This document shows positions 24,294-34,100 of a DNA stretch of 64,000 nucleotides, one piece after another. The DNA comes from Centropus unirufus (taxonomy: Eukaryota > Chordata > Aves > Cuculiformes > Centropidae). The position numbers were made by a program, and so were the translations under genes. Positions within the stretch are counted from its first letter, which is position 1. Each line of letters opens with the position of its first letter. The DNA lies in the NCBI GenBank assembly GCA_013397695.1, contig VYZI01000101.1:547922-611921 (forward strand), written 5' to 3'. The notes below the pieces were generated by a model that saw nothing but the letters and a program-made list of their open reading frames with translations, searched no databases and was not told where the DNA came from.

Positions 24294-27200
24294 TATTTTA
24301 GTAACATTTTATGTTCAGAATCTTAATGAGGAACTATCAATTTGAAATCCCGTTAGCTTCTTAAATAATTTCAAGCACAGTTCCTGGATATGCTCTCTGT
24401 TTTGTGACTTTTTTTTAATCAGTCCTGGTTTAAATTTTTTTCAAGCTGCTGCTGTGCAAACCATGGCTAGTAAGACAAACAGTAAAGAGACTGTGTAGCT
24501 AACTGACAGTACAGAGAAATTATAAAACAAGCTTTAGCCAAAATAAAGAAACTGGGCAGAACGGACACAACGCAAAACCAGGAATATGTGTTCTCCTTAT
24601 TTCTTTTTTTTCATTTTCACAATTGGAAGTTCATTTTGCCAAAATATATATGCATTTTAAGTGTGTTTACATATACTATTTTTATTTCTAAAAATCCCTA
24701 TTACGTTATAGCATACATCTATACTGATTTTGAAGTCCCTTCACCCAGGCTGATGAAGAATGGACAAGATCAAAGAATGCCAACCTCCTTTTAAAAAAAT
24801 TATTAGGAACTTTATTGTAATATTTAGTGACCCTGAGGGAAGTTTGAATTCAAATTTCAGAAGGTTCAGATTCCTTCTTAAGGATATGTCAGTTCTCTTT
24901 CACAGGAAAGGTTGCAGATGGTAGGCCCCTGCTGAAAATGCAAGTAAATAGCTGATAAATGAGGGCTTCCCACTTGCAAATGAGATGGTTTTACTTTTCC
25001 TTGAAGAAATTCAGTAAATTGAAAAACTCTAAATAGCACAGAAATTTCAGTCCTCCAGACCGCCTTCTCCTTCTCAGATTTTGCTATACTATATTCAGCA
25101 CTCAGTTTTGCCAACATTGAACATGCCTGAAGTGGCATTTAAATTCCTTTTAAAAAAGCATAGATTAGTTATATTTCTAAGAGTTAACTTCTCTTGACAC
25201 ATGTACTTAATTCCCATTAATGGAAATGGCAGCTAGGCATGCACACTGAAAGGAAAAATCTGTTCCGAAGCATATGATCCAAACTGCATTGTAGCTAAAC
25301 ATTTCCATACTCTGAAGTAAGCACTCATTATTTGGGAGATATTCTTCCTAGTAAATGCATCAACCCCACTCTATTCTCCCTCTGCTCTCTTGGAACCTGT
25401 TCCAAAACACCCTTTCTTAGAAATCTTGCAGATGCGTTCTTAATGCTGCAGTTGTTTTGGATGTATGCCTAAAAAAGAAAATGCATTTAAAGATCTTCAG
25501 AGTTTTGCATATTTTCTGTGAGATTTTTCCAGTAAATCATTCTGTGGAACATCTTACATTTCCTTGGATTTCATAGGTCTCTATTATTAAAACTTACAGT
25601 GGAAACAACAAAACCCAAAAAACTCTTTAAAACTTTTTTTTTTTCCCAGCACTTCCTTTACTTACTGTATTGCAGCCTCTGCCAGATGCATGAGGATGAA
25701 GTGCTATCCTTTAATGATTTAAAAAATAAAAAAAAATAAAAACTCATGTTTTGTTTAAGGTTTTCCTTCTGCCAATATGCTTGCATAAAGACCCATGGAG
25801 TCTGTATCTGCAGTATTCTGGAGTTATGGTATTTCTAACTTGAGCTGGGTGGATAATTGATTTTTTTGGTTCACCTCTTGAACTGGAGAACCACAATAGC
25901 AACAAAAATTCAGTTAAGCACAAAAATTCAAATAGGAGTTTTGTTTTCCTCACCCAAATGAAAATCAAAGCTTTTCTTGTTTGTTTATTTCAACCCAAAT
26001 TGTCCTGTTTTAATTGGGCTTCTTAAGGTGTGTTTGGGGCACTCCTTAAAAGAAGCAAAGCATAGAAAGAGAAATACTGATTGATTGAACTGCTGGGGGA
26101 GGTTTCATTTTTCTCATCAGCTGAAGATATTTGAACTTATATCCTGAATTCGCAATTGGACAAGAGAGCCGAGACAACCAAATGTGGATCTCCTACACTG
26201 CAAGTAGGTTTTGGAACTATGACCCACTCAGTAAATAGGGGCAGCAGGACTTGTTATTTCAAGTCAAAAGTTTCAGGACAATATGAAACTTCATATGTTA
26301 TAAACTGGGCAGTTTCATATTACATACATTTTCTTCATTCTCAGTGATTATTTATGCCAGTTCCTCAGTTTTTCCTCTTTCTGATGTGACAGCAGCCTTT
26401 GTGATGTGTCCTGGTAATTTCTAAAAAGCAAGCCTTAAAATTAATATGAAATAATTTATAGAAAGGTTTCAGAGATTCCCTCAAACTATTTGTTTAACTT
26501 GATTTTTCTCCCCCGTGCAATTGCAGTTGAACTTAGTATCATAATTTTACCAATAAGTCTATACAATAGATCATTAACAAACCAATAATAGCAATGAAAT
26601 GGTACAGTAATACAATATTAATGCAACACTAACAGTAACTTCTTTTGTCCTTTTTGAACCCAACTTTGTTTCCCCCACTCAGATGGGAGAGGGAGCTCAG
26701 TAGCTGCAGAAAATGTAAAATGAAGGCAACTGGGAAGAAGGGAGGTACCTGAGATTAAAGTGTATTTTCAGTTAAGAGTAAATGTAGACTCAGGTAAGGG
26801 AAAAGGATTCATGTCAGAAGCATTCAGAGGACTGATCTCTACTTCCTTCCTTTCTTGCATGTCTTCTCCCCTTCTCAGCTCTTCTTCTTACTCATTGTTT
26901 TCTCCGCTTAACTTTTTTGGGTTTATTTTTTCCCCTTTTTATTATGGTTATTTGTACTTCTTCCTAGTCTACCCAATGTCCTCTTCCATTAACTGATGAT
27001 GATGATTGCTCTGATTTAAAATCATACTAGGTGAATGAGAGCAACCAAGAAGCCCCGTTGTGCTAGGCATAATACCAGCTTGGAGGAGTGTGTGATCATT
27101 GCTCTGAAAAAGCTCAGATAGGAAATGATACAGGAAGGGGTAAATATCTGTGAACAGACCAGGGAAGGACGTGGTAGAAGAAGGGCATTTGGGGAGCAAA

Positions 27201-27649
27201 GCTGAGTTGGGAAAAGAATACAAGGTTGGAGAGTTGAGTGGAGCTAACATGCAGCCAAAATATGGTAATCCTTTTCTGTGAAAACTGGTGAAATTTTCTA
27301 AATAAAAGGTGGTCTTAATTTTCCTCCTGCTGGTGCTTCTGAGTGGCTTTTCTCCTCAAGTTTCTCCCAAAGCCAAGTGTGAGGAAAAAGAGGAAAAAGC
27401 CAGAATTGGCAGAGAAGGAACAGCATTTGTGGATGAGCAATGGTGCATCAAGGGGAAACTAAAACACCAAGAAAATGAGCTGTACAAATGTGAATACAGC
27501 AATGAAGTATGATTTAACCAAATAGTAGGCATAAAAATCATGGCTTTGTGGGGAAGGAACCATTAAAATACATGTTTCAGCAGCGTAAGGACTGTTGTTG
27601 ACTGTGAGGCACATGGGATCTTTGTTTCTCATCCTTTTGCTGTAGTTGG

Positions 27650-27707
27650 CTAACTGTGTCAACTCGGGCAAGCTACTAAGCCTGCCTGCATCTCAGTTTC
27701 CTTATTT
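27650..27707 (-). repeat. MIR/L3-like core fragment
   Basis: The + strand shows ACTCGGGCAAGCTACTAAGC followed by CATCTCAGTTTCCTTATTTG. This is the reverse complement of the classic MIR/L3-type core (AAACTGAG... then AAGTGACTTGCCC), with modest divergence. It abuts the next ancient CR1 tail directly. Confidence 0.6.
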
Positions 27708-27835
27708 GAGGCCAAATTCTCCTACTAAGTAGCCTCCTACTCCACACAGAGATTTGTAGATTTGAATGGAGCCCCTGTGGAGTGAGATACTTTTCAATAC
27801 AAATAAAGTTTTGGAATCGGCCCTAATTATATTTA
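27708..27835. repeat. Ancient amniote CR1 tail
   Basis: It begins GAGGCCAAATTCTCCTAC and runs through TGAATGGAGCCCCTGTGGAG and GTGAGATACTTTTC to GGAATCGGCCC. Old amniote CR1 3' regions show the same order of phrases ('GGCCAAATTCTGC', 'CAATGGAG', 'GAGTGAGGTACT', 'GAATCGGGCCC'). The bracketing GGCC words at both ends make this one of the clearer examples. Confidence 0.6.
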
Positions 27836-28828
27836 TTACCTGCAGAGGAGTAATGTGAGACTTAACATGGTTTGAGACCCTCAGATGAAAGAGAAAGTAT
27901 TTGGGATTGTTCATTTTAATCATCTGCTGCCTTTTCAGTGTCTACTTCATAGCTGTCCTAAAAGGGCTAGCTACTAAATAACAAATGAAAAATCCTTGTA
28001 CATATTAACTAGGTTTGTCAGACGCCTATGAATGGACCTCTGTGGAAAATATTACTTGCTAGGGGCTACTGAAGGAAGTCAGTTTACCCTGTCCCACAGT
28101 GAGGAGCCATTAGATCTACCCCATGCCAGAAGTTGACTGATTGTATGCGACTTCACTCTGGGCACTGTGGTGGTGTAGGGCAGACTGGAGGCAGCCTTTG
28201 CAGATCCCCTTTTATGAACTGCAATGAAGGTGCCTTTGCAAACTTAGCTTTGGCGTTTTGTTTCGTGAATGGCCTACTGCTCTTTGGGGGGATGATGTGC
28301 ATATGGGGCAAGTGGGTTTGCCACTCGTGATTGTAACAATCATCCCAGACTTCTAACTGATGATGCCTTTATGCCAACACTGGACTGACTGAGCCTGCTG
28401 GTTTATAACATATGCATTGAAAGGGAAAAAGCAAATTAAACAGTGTGGCTGGTGGATATTAATAAAAATAATATGCTTTTCTATTTCGATTTTGTTAAGC
28501 CAATGGGCGTGAAAATGTTGAAGATTTTAGAGATGCTCTGTGTGAATATGTAGATATATTTCAAAAAGTAAACTTGCTTTCTCATGTCACAGGGACATAG
28601 GGATAAGAGGGGAAGAGAGGGGGCAGTGGCCCTAATCAGGCTGTTGCGGGGTCAAAACCTCATGGCTTTTAAAAGCCCTTAATGTTGTCCAGCTGCAAAT
28701 TAAAGGAGGAATAAAAAGAAGAGAGAGGGGAATTAGGGCTGAGGAACTGGAAAGAATGGAATATAGATATGGGGAGGGGGGTGCCAAAGAACAAGGAGAC
28801 CAGTTTTTTTTCTCTTTTTTATTCTCTG
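27836..28828. other. Distal promoter flank
   Basis: AT-rich sequence turning purine-rich toward its end (28590-28800, many GGGG and GAGAG runs). It stops at the assembly gap. No exon is recognised. Some proximal regulatory sequence may be here, but nothing specific can be shown. Confidence 0.4.
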
Positions 28829-28868
28829 NNNNNNNNNNNNNNNNNNNNNNNNNNNNNNNNNNNNNNNN
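28829..28868. other. Assembly gap (40 N)
   Basis: Forty consecutive N sit exactly at the change from AT-rich flank to CpG-rich sequence. The true missing length is unknown. A GC-rich or hard-to-sequence stretch of the SOX5 promoter may be absent. Confidence 0.98.
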
Positions 28869-29361
28869 GCCCTGTCCTTACTGAGAGCTCAGTGCCAGGC
28901 TGGACACGGGCCGTGCAGACTATCGATGCATTCATTGTGCGCTTCGCTTCCACAGTAGCCCCCGGCTAATCCCCGGGGCTCGGACGGGAATTTCCCCGCG
29001 GCGTTCTCCCGGCCGCTGCCCCCCGCTCCCCGCCTTCTCCCCGCCGGGGCGGAACGGAGCGAAGCCGGTGGCGCCCGGCCCCGGGATGTGGGGCTCGGGA
29101 TGCGGGGCTGACCCCGCGTGTCAAAGGTCCATTACCTGCTTGCCCAGATTTGGATCTAGGTAATTGCGAGGCTGCGCTCAGCCAGGGGCTCTGCACCCGC
29201 GCTTCGTCCACCTTGTTATCAGAGGCTTGGCTGGACCGGGGAAACTGGGGAGATCCACGGTGGAGGGACCCCTCTTGCTCGTCCAGAGGTGCGGAGGTGG
29301 GGGGGGGGGTAAACCAGAAGGGCCTTAAGAGACGGACAAAAAGTTTATTTTCGTTGTTGTT

Positions 29362-29384
29362 TGTGCGTGCGCGTGTGTGCGCGC
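29362..29384. repeat. Alternating purine-pyrimidine tract (Z-DNA type)
   Basis: Twenty-three bases strictly alternate T/C with G, made of TG and CG steps and ending in GCGCGC. Such tracts are the classic Z-DNA-forming sequence and often sit near promoters. It lies about 970 bases upstream of the SOX5 start codon inside the CpG island. Confidence 0.8.
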
Positions 29385-30174
29385 CCGCTGTTTTGGCATG
29401 TGGCTACCTTTTCCCTCGCACACAACGGGGCTGTTCGGTGGAGTTTGGAGCTGAGGAAACTTTGGGTTTGTTGCCAGGACGGTTCGCAGCACTTTGTGGA
29501 AAGCAAGAGCTAACAGTGAGATCGACAGAGTGAGTGACAAGTTGTTTACAGGTTTCCTTGAAGGGGGCCTCTGCTATATTTCAATCTGTCAAAGTTGCTT
29601 TTCTTCCCTCAGAACAATGCCCGATTGTTGTGCGGGGTGGTGTGGTGGTTGTTTTTTTTTTTTTTTTCTTCCCCTCCCCAAAGAGAGAGAAAGAGGGAGA
29701 GGGAAAGCGAGAGAGCGGAGGGAGGGGGGAGAGAAAGGAATGAAAATTCTTCGGAGCACAAATGCCTTTGGTAACATTTTTATGTGTCTAATCTTTTCTT
29801 CACTGTTTCAACTCCGAGAGTTGATAACTGTTTCAATTTAATCAGTCTGCTCTTGTTTTATCTTCTTTCTCCGCTGATCTTCCTCAGCGCAGGGGATTTG
29901 CTCCCGGTTTGCTGCTTTAGGTGGATTGTCGGGCGTCTGGTTTTTTTTTATTTTTATTTTTTATCCCCCCTCCTTTTTATCCCCCCTCTCCCGCGATTTT
30001 TAGGGCACTGAAGGAGTTGACTTCTTCTCCCGTTCCTTCGCGGCGGCGGGCGAGCGGGGCTCCGGGGAGCGGACGGGCGCCCCGAGGTGCGCGGTGCCGC
30101 GGCGGGGGGAGCCGCGCCGGCAGGCGCTGCGAGGCGCTGCCCCTTTAAGAGACTGGTCAAGGAGTCCTAGCTCA

Positions 30175-30335
30175 GAGCGAGCGAGCGAGCCGGGAGGGAG
30201 GGAGCGGGAGGGGAGGGGAGGGAGCGAGGGAGAGAGAAAATCAATCGGTTTAGAAGGTTTGGACTCACTTGACAGGTTCAGTTGGAGGCGACCATAGGTG
30301 GCTGCTGTGACAAAGGGAAATTGTGCTTTTCCAGC
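30175..30335 (+). other. SOX5: SOX5 exon 1 leader (5' UTR, start approximate)
   Basis: This is the sequence just before the start codon, assumed to be transcribed because it joins the coding part without a splice acceptor. The first part is a purine-rich GA/GGGAG tract and the rest is AT-balanced. There is no ATG here, nor anywhere from about 29785 to the start codon, so scanning ribosomes would meet no upstream start. An in-frame TGA lies at 30270-30272. The true 5' end and any upstream non-coding exons are not visible. Confidence 0.55.
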
Positions 30336-30373
30336 ATGCTAACTGACCCTGATTTACCTCAGGAGTTTGAAAG
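30336..30373 (+). CDS. SOX5: SOX5 (SoxD transcription factor), first coding exon of long isoform
   Basis: The exon encodes MLTDPDLPQEFE and the first two bases (AG) of an Arg codon, then splices at GTGAGT (30374-30379), a consensus donor. This peptide is the known N-terminus of the vertebrate long SOX5 protein, which continues with the MSSKRPASP segment in the next exon; that exon is not in the window. SOX5 is a nuclear SoxD factor with a leucine-zipper coiled coil and an HMG box that binds AACAAT-type sites. It has no activation domain of its own and works with SOX6 and SOX9 in cartilage formation, and in neural crest and neurons. None of those domains are encoded here. The start is chosen because of the protein match, an A at -3 (CCAGCATGC), and an in-frame stop at 30270-30272 with no ATG between. 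The partial CDS is only 38 bases and so is easily missed by ORF callers. Confidence 0.93.
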
Positions 30374-30389
30374 GTGAGTCGAGTTTTTT

Positions 30390-30469
30390 GGGGTGTGGGG
30401 GGGGGCGCTGTCTTTTGCGTTGGGGGGGTGTGTGTCTTTCCCCCCCCTTCCCTTTTTTTTTTTTTTTTT
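30390..30469 (+). repeat. G-run, C-run and poly-T cluster after the exon 1 donor
   Basis: Within 16-55 bases of the donor there are G runs of 4 (30390-30393), 9 (30397-30405) and 7 (30422-30428). A run of 8 C (30440-30447) and then 17 T (30453-30469) follow. Intronic G runs near donors are known hnRNP H/F splicing enhancers, and such G runs may form quadruplexes in RNA. The homopolymers are also error-prone in assembly. Confidence 0.75.
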
Positions 30470-31158
30470 GTTCTGTTTTGTGGTTTGTTTGCTGTCTCTC
30501 TTTTTTTTTTTTTTTAATTATTAATTTAGATGAGCACGCGTGTTTGCGCGGATCGGCTGCCCTGCTCACACGCGGGGACGAGCGCACAACTCCGGCGCTG
30601 GGAGGCAGGCTGGGGAGATGCTCTATCCCCCAGACCCCCCCTCTCCGTGACCCCCTCCCCTGCTCCCCGCCGAGCGGCACCTTGGCTCTCCAACCCGGGG
30701 GAGCCCCTCGCCCGCGGCGGGCGCTGCCGAGCTCCGCTCGCCCCGGCGGTGCGCAGCTTTGTTCCGCCGCCTCCGAGGCTGCTGTGCCCTCCCTCCCTTC
30801 TTCCCTCCCCTGCCCCGGCGAGGCTACAGCGAGCGAGGTGCCTTCCTCGGCAGCACCGCCCCGGGGACTCCCCCGGCGACAGAGGATGCCCGGTAGCGGG
30901 CGAGGCGGGGGGTTCAACTTCCAACCTCGCCCTCGCGTCAAACTTGGGAAAGGCGCTCCGCAGAGCACATGACCTTTTGTTGATCTAGTAGGAGCGAGTA
31001 TTTTTAGGCAAGTTAACATCCCGGCCCTTCGTCAGGAGAACATCCTTCTGCCTGAGGAGGGGAATTTAAAAATAAAAAAAAAAAAAAAAGGGAAAAAAGA
31101 AAGAAGTGAAACTCTTGCCTCTAAGTTTTGGCCGTCACCTCTACTGCAGAGTGTCAAG

Positions 31159-31198
31159 AGCGGGCTTTGGGTATGACGAGCGGGATTTGGGTATGACG
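31159..31198 (+). repeat. 20-bp tandem duplication with TGACG words
   Basis: AGCGGGCTTTGGGTATGACG (31159-31178) is followed immediately by AGCGGGATTTGGGTATGACG (31179-31198), differing at one base. Each copy ends in TGACG, a CREB/ATF half-site; the second continues as TGACGTA. It lies at the 3' shoulder of the CpG island, about 800 bases into intron 1. Confidence 0.85.
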
Positions 31199-31199
31199 T

Positions 31200-34100
31200 A
31201 GGAGCATCCGTCTCCCCCTGCCCGAAAGCAGGAGCCTTCCCTGCCTGGAATTAAGTTTTTGCTGTCACCGGCGATGGCTTGTGACCTCCGGGAGTTCAGC
31301 CCTTATTTCATATGATCTGGCGCTCCTGAGAGGTTTTGAAGCGTTTTCTCAGGCGCTTGTACACACGTCCATTGATGATCTGGCATCTCTTCCCCCCGGC
31401 TTCATTTCTAAAGGTTATTAATAGTCCGTTGTGCGGCTGCAGTAAACAGTCCAAACTTTCATTTCTAAGCGGTAAATAAAAGAATGCCAGGATGCGCGTT
31501 ACTTAGGTTTTTCTCATCTTCGTGAAAGCTACCTCCTGTATAAACATTTGGTTGTATCTGACTATGCAATACAAGCTAGGTGCTAGACCAGCTGGTTAAA
31601 AATATGCTAAGTCAAGCTGTTCCTCGTTCAAACCTACTGAATTTGATAGTAAAGGCATAGAAAAGAAGGCAAGATAAAAACATTTTAAGTGGGCTGAGGA
31701 ACACACATGCAGAGAAAGGACAGGAAAGAACACTTGAATTAAAAGATCGGAGAAAAATAAAATTAGGAGACACAGGAAAGAAACTCCTTTAACGCTTTCA
31801 ATCCTCGTTCTGCAACTAGAACACTTTTTTACTAGAAAGTGGAATTGGAATGGCTGAGCTGCTGTAAGGTCGTCTTCAATACAATTTACTTTCCAGACTT
31901 ACTCAGAATACTTGGTGGTTTTCTTTGATTTGTTATCGTTACAATGACAGAACAAAAATGGTTTTGTTTATGTGCATTGTATTAACTTAGCTCAGCTACC
32001 TGAAGAAACTGTTACTGTTTCTGGTGTCGGATCTGATCTAGCATCACGATCACGCATTTGCCTTGTTCATACAATTAATAGATTCAAGTATTTCATATAC
32101 TTCACTATGGTGATATATAGACATTTATAAGCAAGTGATTTTGATTATTCTTTGAACTTTGAGATCAACCAAATACTTGTAAATGCTGTTAAGCCGAATT
32201 AAGTCCTTTCATTTTCCTGTCAGAGGACTTTTTTTTAAAATCTGAAATCTCTCTGTGTGATAAATATATACCAATTTTATATATAAACAAAGAATTCTGG
32301 ACAGAACATATTCCTTAGAAATAGAATGAGCTTCTCTAGTTGTTCCCCCTCCCACCCCCCTTAGGCATACGTTTCATTTTCAGAGGTCCCAGCTTTGCTC
32401 TTGTAAACATTCCAGTTAAATAATCAATACGCTGCTCTCCTTTTGCTATGCAGATAATAGCATGCAGTAGAAATGGGAAGCAATAAAAATGAACCTCGGG
32501 ACATATAATTTTTTTTTTATTTATTTTTTTACTATTTTTCTTCTGCAGTTGAAATTGGTAATACAAACCAATATCTCTGTTAATCATTACCATTTGTTTA
32601 CATTGTGTGTGTTTGACTCCAGTTACACACACATACACGGAGTAGATACTGTCCATGTTAAATGCGTGTGTTTATCAGAAAACAGCCATGAGGACACACT
32701 CCCTTACACACAGATGGCACAGTCCCTCAGACACACACATGCTCACAGATTTTACGCGTGATAAAGGCATGATGCACAGATGATTGTTTTTTAGGCATCT
32801 ATGGCAGGTTAATTTCCTAGATTCTCAGTAAATGCAGTTCTTGGAGCATGTTTCTGCAGCAGCTGGGGTCCAGCATGTTGTATCTGCATGACCGACTTCA
32901 GTTTTGCTATTACTGTCTCCTAGTTATTCCTTTTTAAACTTGAATAGCAAATTACAAGGACGTAAAGATTCATCAAGCGAAGTTGTTTTCAGTTCAGGTC
33001 TAGAGCACCTGTATATACCTCAGAAGGTTAGTCTTCTCTCCCTATCGTCTTTCCCATGATGATTCAGTGTGTCCCAGTAAAGTGCAAACAGTTCAGAAAC
33101 TTTGAACTACCCTAGCTGAAGGGTCCTGTATCAAGGAGGCTTCATTCGTGTCTGTAGCCATTAGCAGGGGGCATTTATGATACACGCTTGGAATGAAAAT
33201 GATCCTCAGTGTCAGACGAATAAACATTCATTAATTCATTCGGCATCAGTAGTAAATTGCAGTAGATTTTGTGAATTAACATGTATAATTGATTACCATA
33301 CCAAAAATGTGAGGGATTTTGTCCTTTCCTGTCTTCCCTAAAGACGTTATTTGCACGTCTTTATTTCTTTTTCTGGCAGTTGAGCTGCTTGATTGAGAGG
33401 AGCGTCAGAATGCATACACTGAGGGGGATGATGTTTGCAGAAACACTGTAGGAAGAAATTGTAACTGGAATCTGCTCCATTTGTTACTCAGAGGAAGGAT
33501 AACTTCTCGGATGTACTTCGGGATGTACCTGTGGAACACGGAATTGACTTTAAAGGTCTCAAAAGGAATAGATCTCTCATTTGGGTTTTCTTTATTTTGT
33601 TGTTGTTTTTAAACAGGTCACTTTGTTGTGTCCAAACTTATGATATTTAAGTGGAAAGAAAGTTTGCATTGTTGAGGAAAAGGTGCAGATAATGTGGCCA
33701 GGACCATCAGGGGCAGCTGTGAAATTTACAGAATGATAAAATCTCAGAAATGCCCAACATAAAGTTTTAATGTCTTAATAAAACCTGATAAATGAAAAAT
33801 AGATAAAGTGACTGCTTAACAATGTCCCTAGTGTATGGAATGTTCTTAAACCCCAATTAATTACTGCATATTTACATTTCTCTGTAGACGGAGAGAGAGG
33901 CTATGCTAGGCATCCGGATAGAGTGACATCCTTTCTCTTTCTCTTCTTCATTTCTCTGTCTCTTTTTTTTTCTTATTTTCCTTTTTTTTGTTGTTGTTAT
34001 TTTTAACATGTCAATTCAAGGTAAAGAGGTATGTGGTGTTTGTGGAGGGAAAAAGAATTGGTTAGTCTTCCACAGGGAAAAAAGGAAGAGCTAGAAAAGA

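Larger units (their letters stand above)
20466..27649. other. Non-coding flank
   Basis: AT-rich sequence without a supported exon. Minor features: a polypurine tract at 21054-21154, T/G-rich runs near 21955-22000, an 11-bp tandem duplication at 24264-24293, and A-rich runs at 24225-24257 and 25720-25741. A somewhat GC-richer patch at about 24000-24190 could not be identified. Open frames are all short. Confidence 0.5.
28869..31000 (+). promoter_or_regulatory. SOX5: SOX5 promoter CpG island
   Basis: The region is CpG-rich in a window that is otherwise CpG-poor. Dense stretches lie at about 28890-29120, 29990-30235 and 30530-30970, with less dense, pyrimidine- or purine-rich sequence between. 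The island brackets the first SOX5 coding exon, as is usual for promoters of developmental transcription factors. No classical TATA box is seen; CCCTTTAAGA at 30141-30150 is the only TATA-like word in the last 250 bases before the start codon. TCAAAGG at 29121-29127 fits a TCF/LEF-type site. GAGCGAGCGAGCGAGC near 30174 and the following GGGAGGGG repeats form a purine-rich leader. The transcription start itself cannot be placed from sequence. Confidence 0.8.

Noticed and set aside
29150..29170. GATCTAGGTAATT as a donor of an upstream non-coding SOX5 exon
   Set aside because: The donor match is weak and there is no independent evidence of a spliced leader.
30354..31019. Minus-strand open frame of 221 codons, and + strand frames of 201 and 152 codons over the same stretch
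   Set aside because: They overlap in several frames within a GC-rich CpG island where stop codons are rare. The protein is Pro/Arg/Gly/Ser-rich from composition, with Lys runs from poly-T, and no domain is visible.
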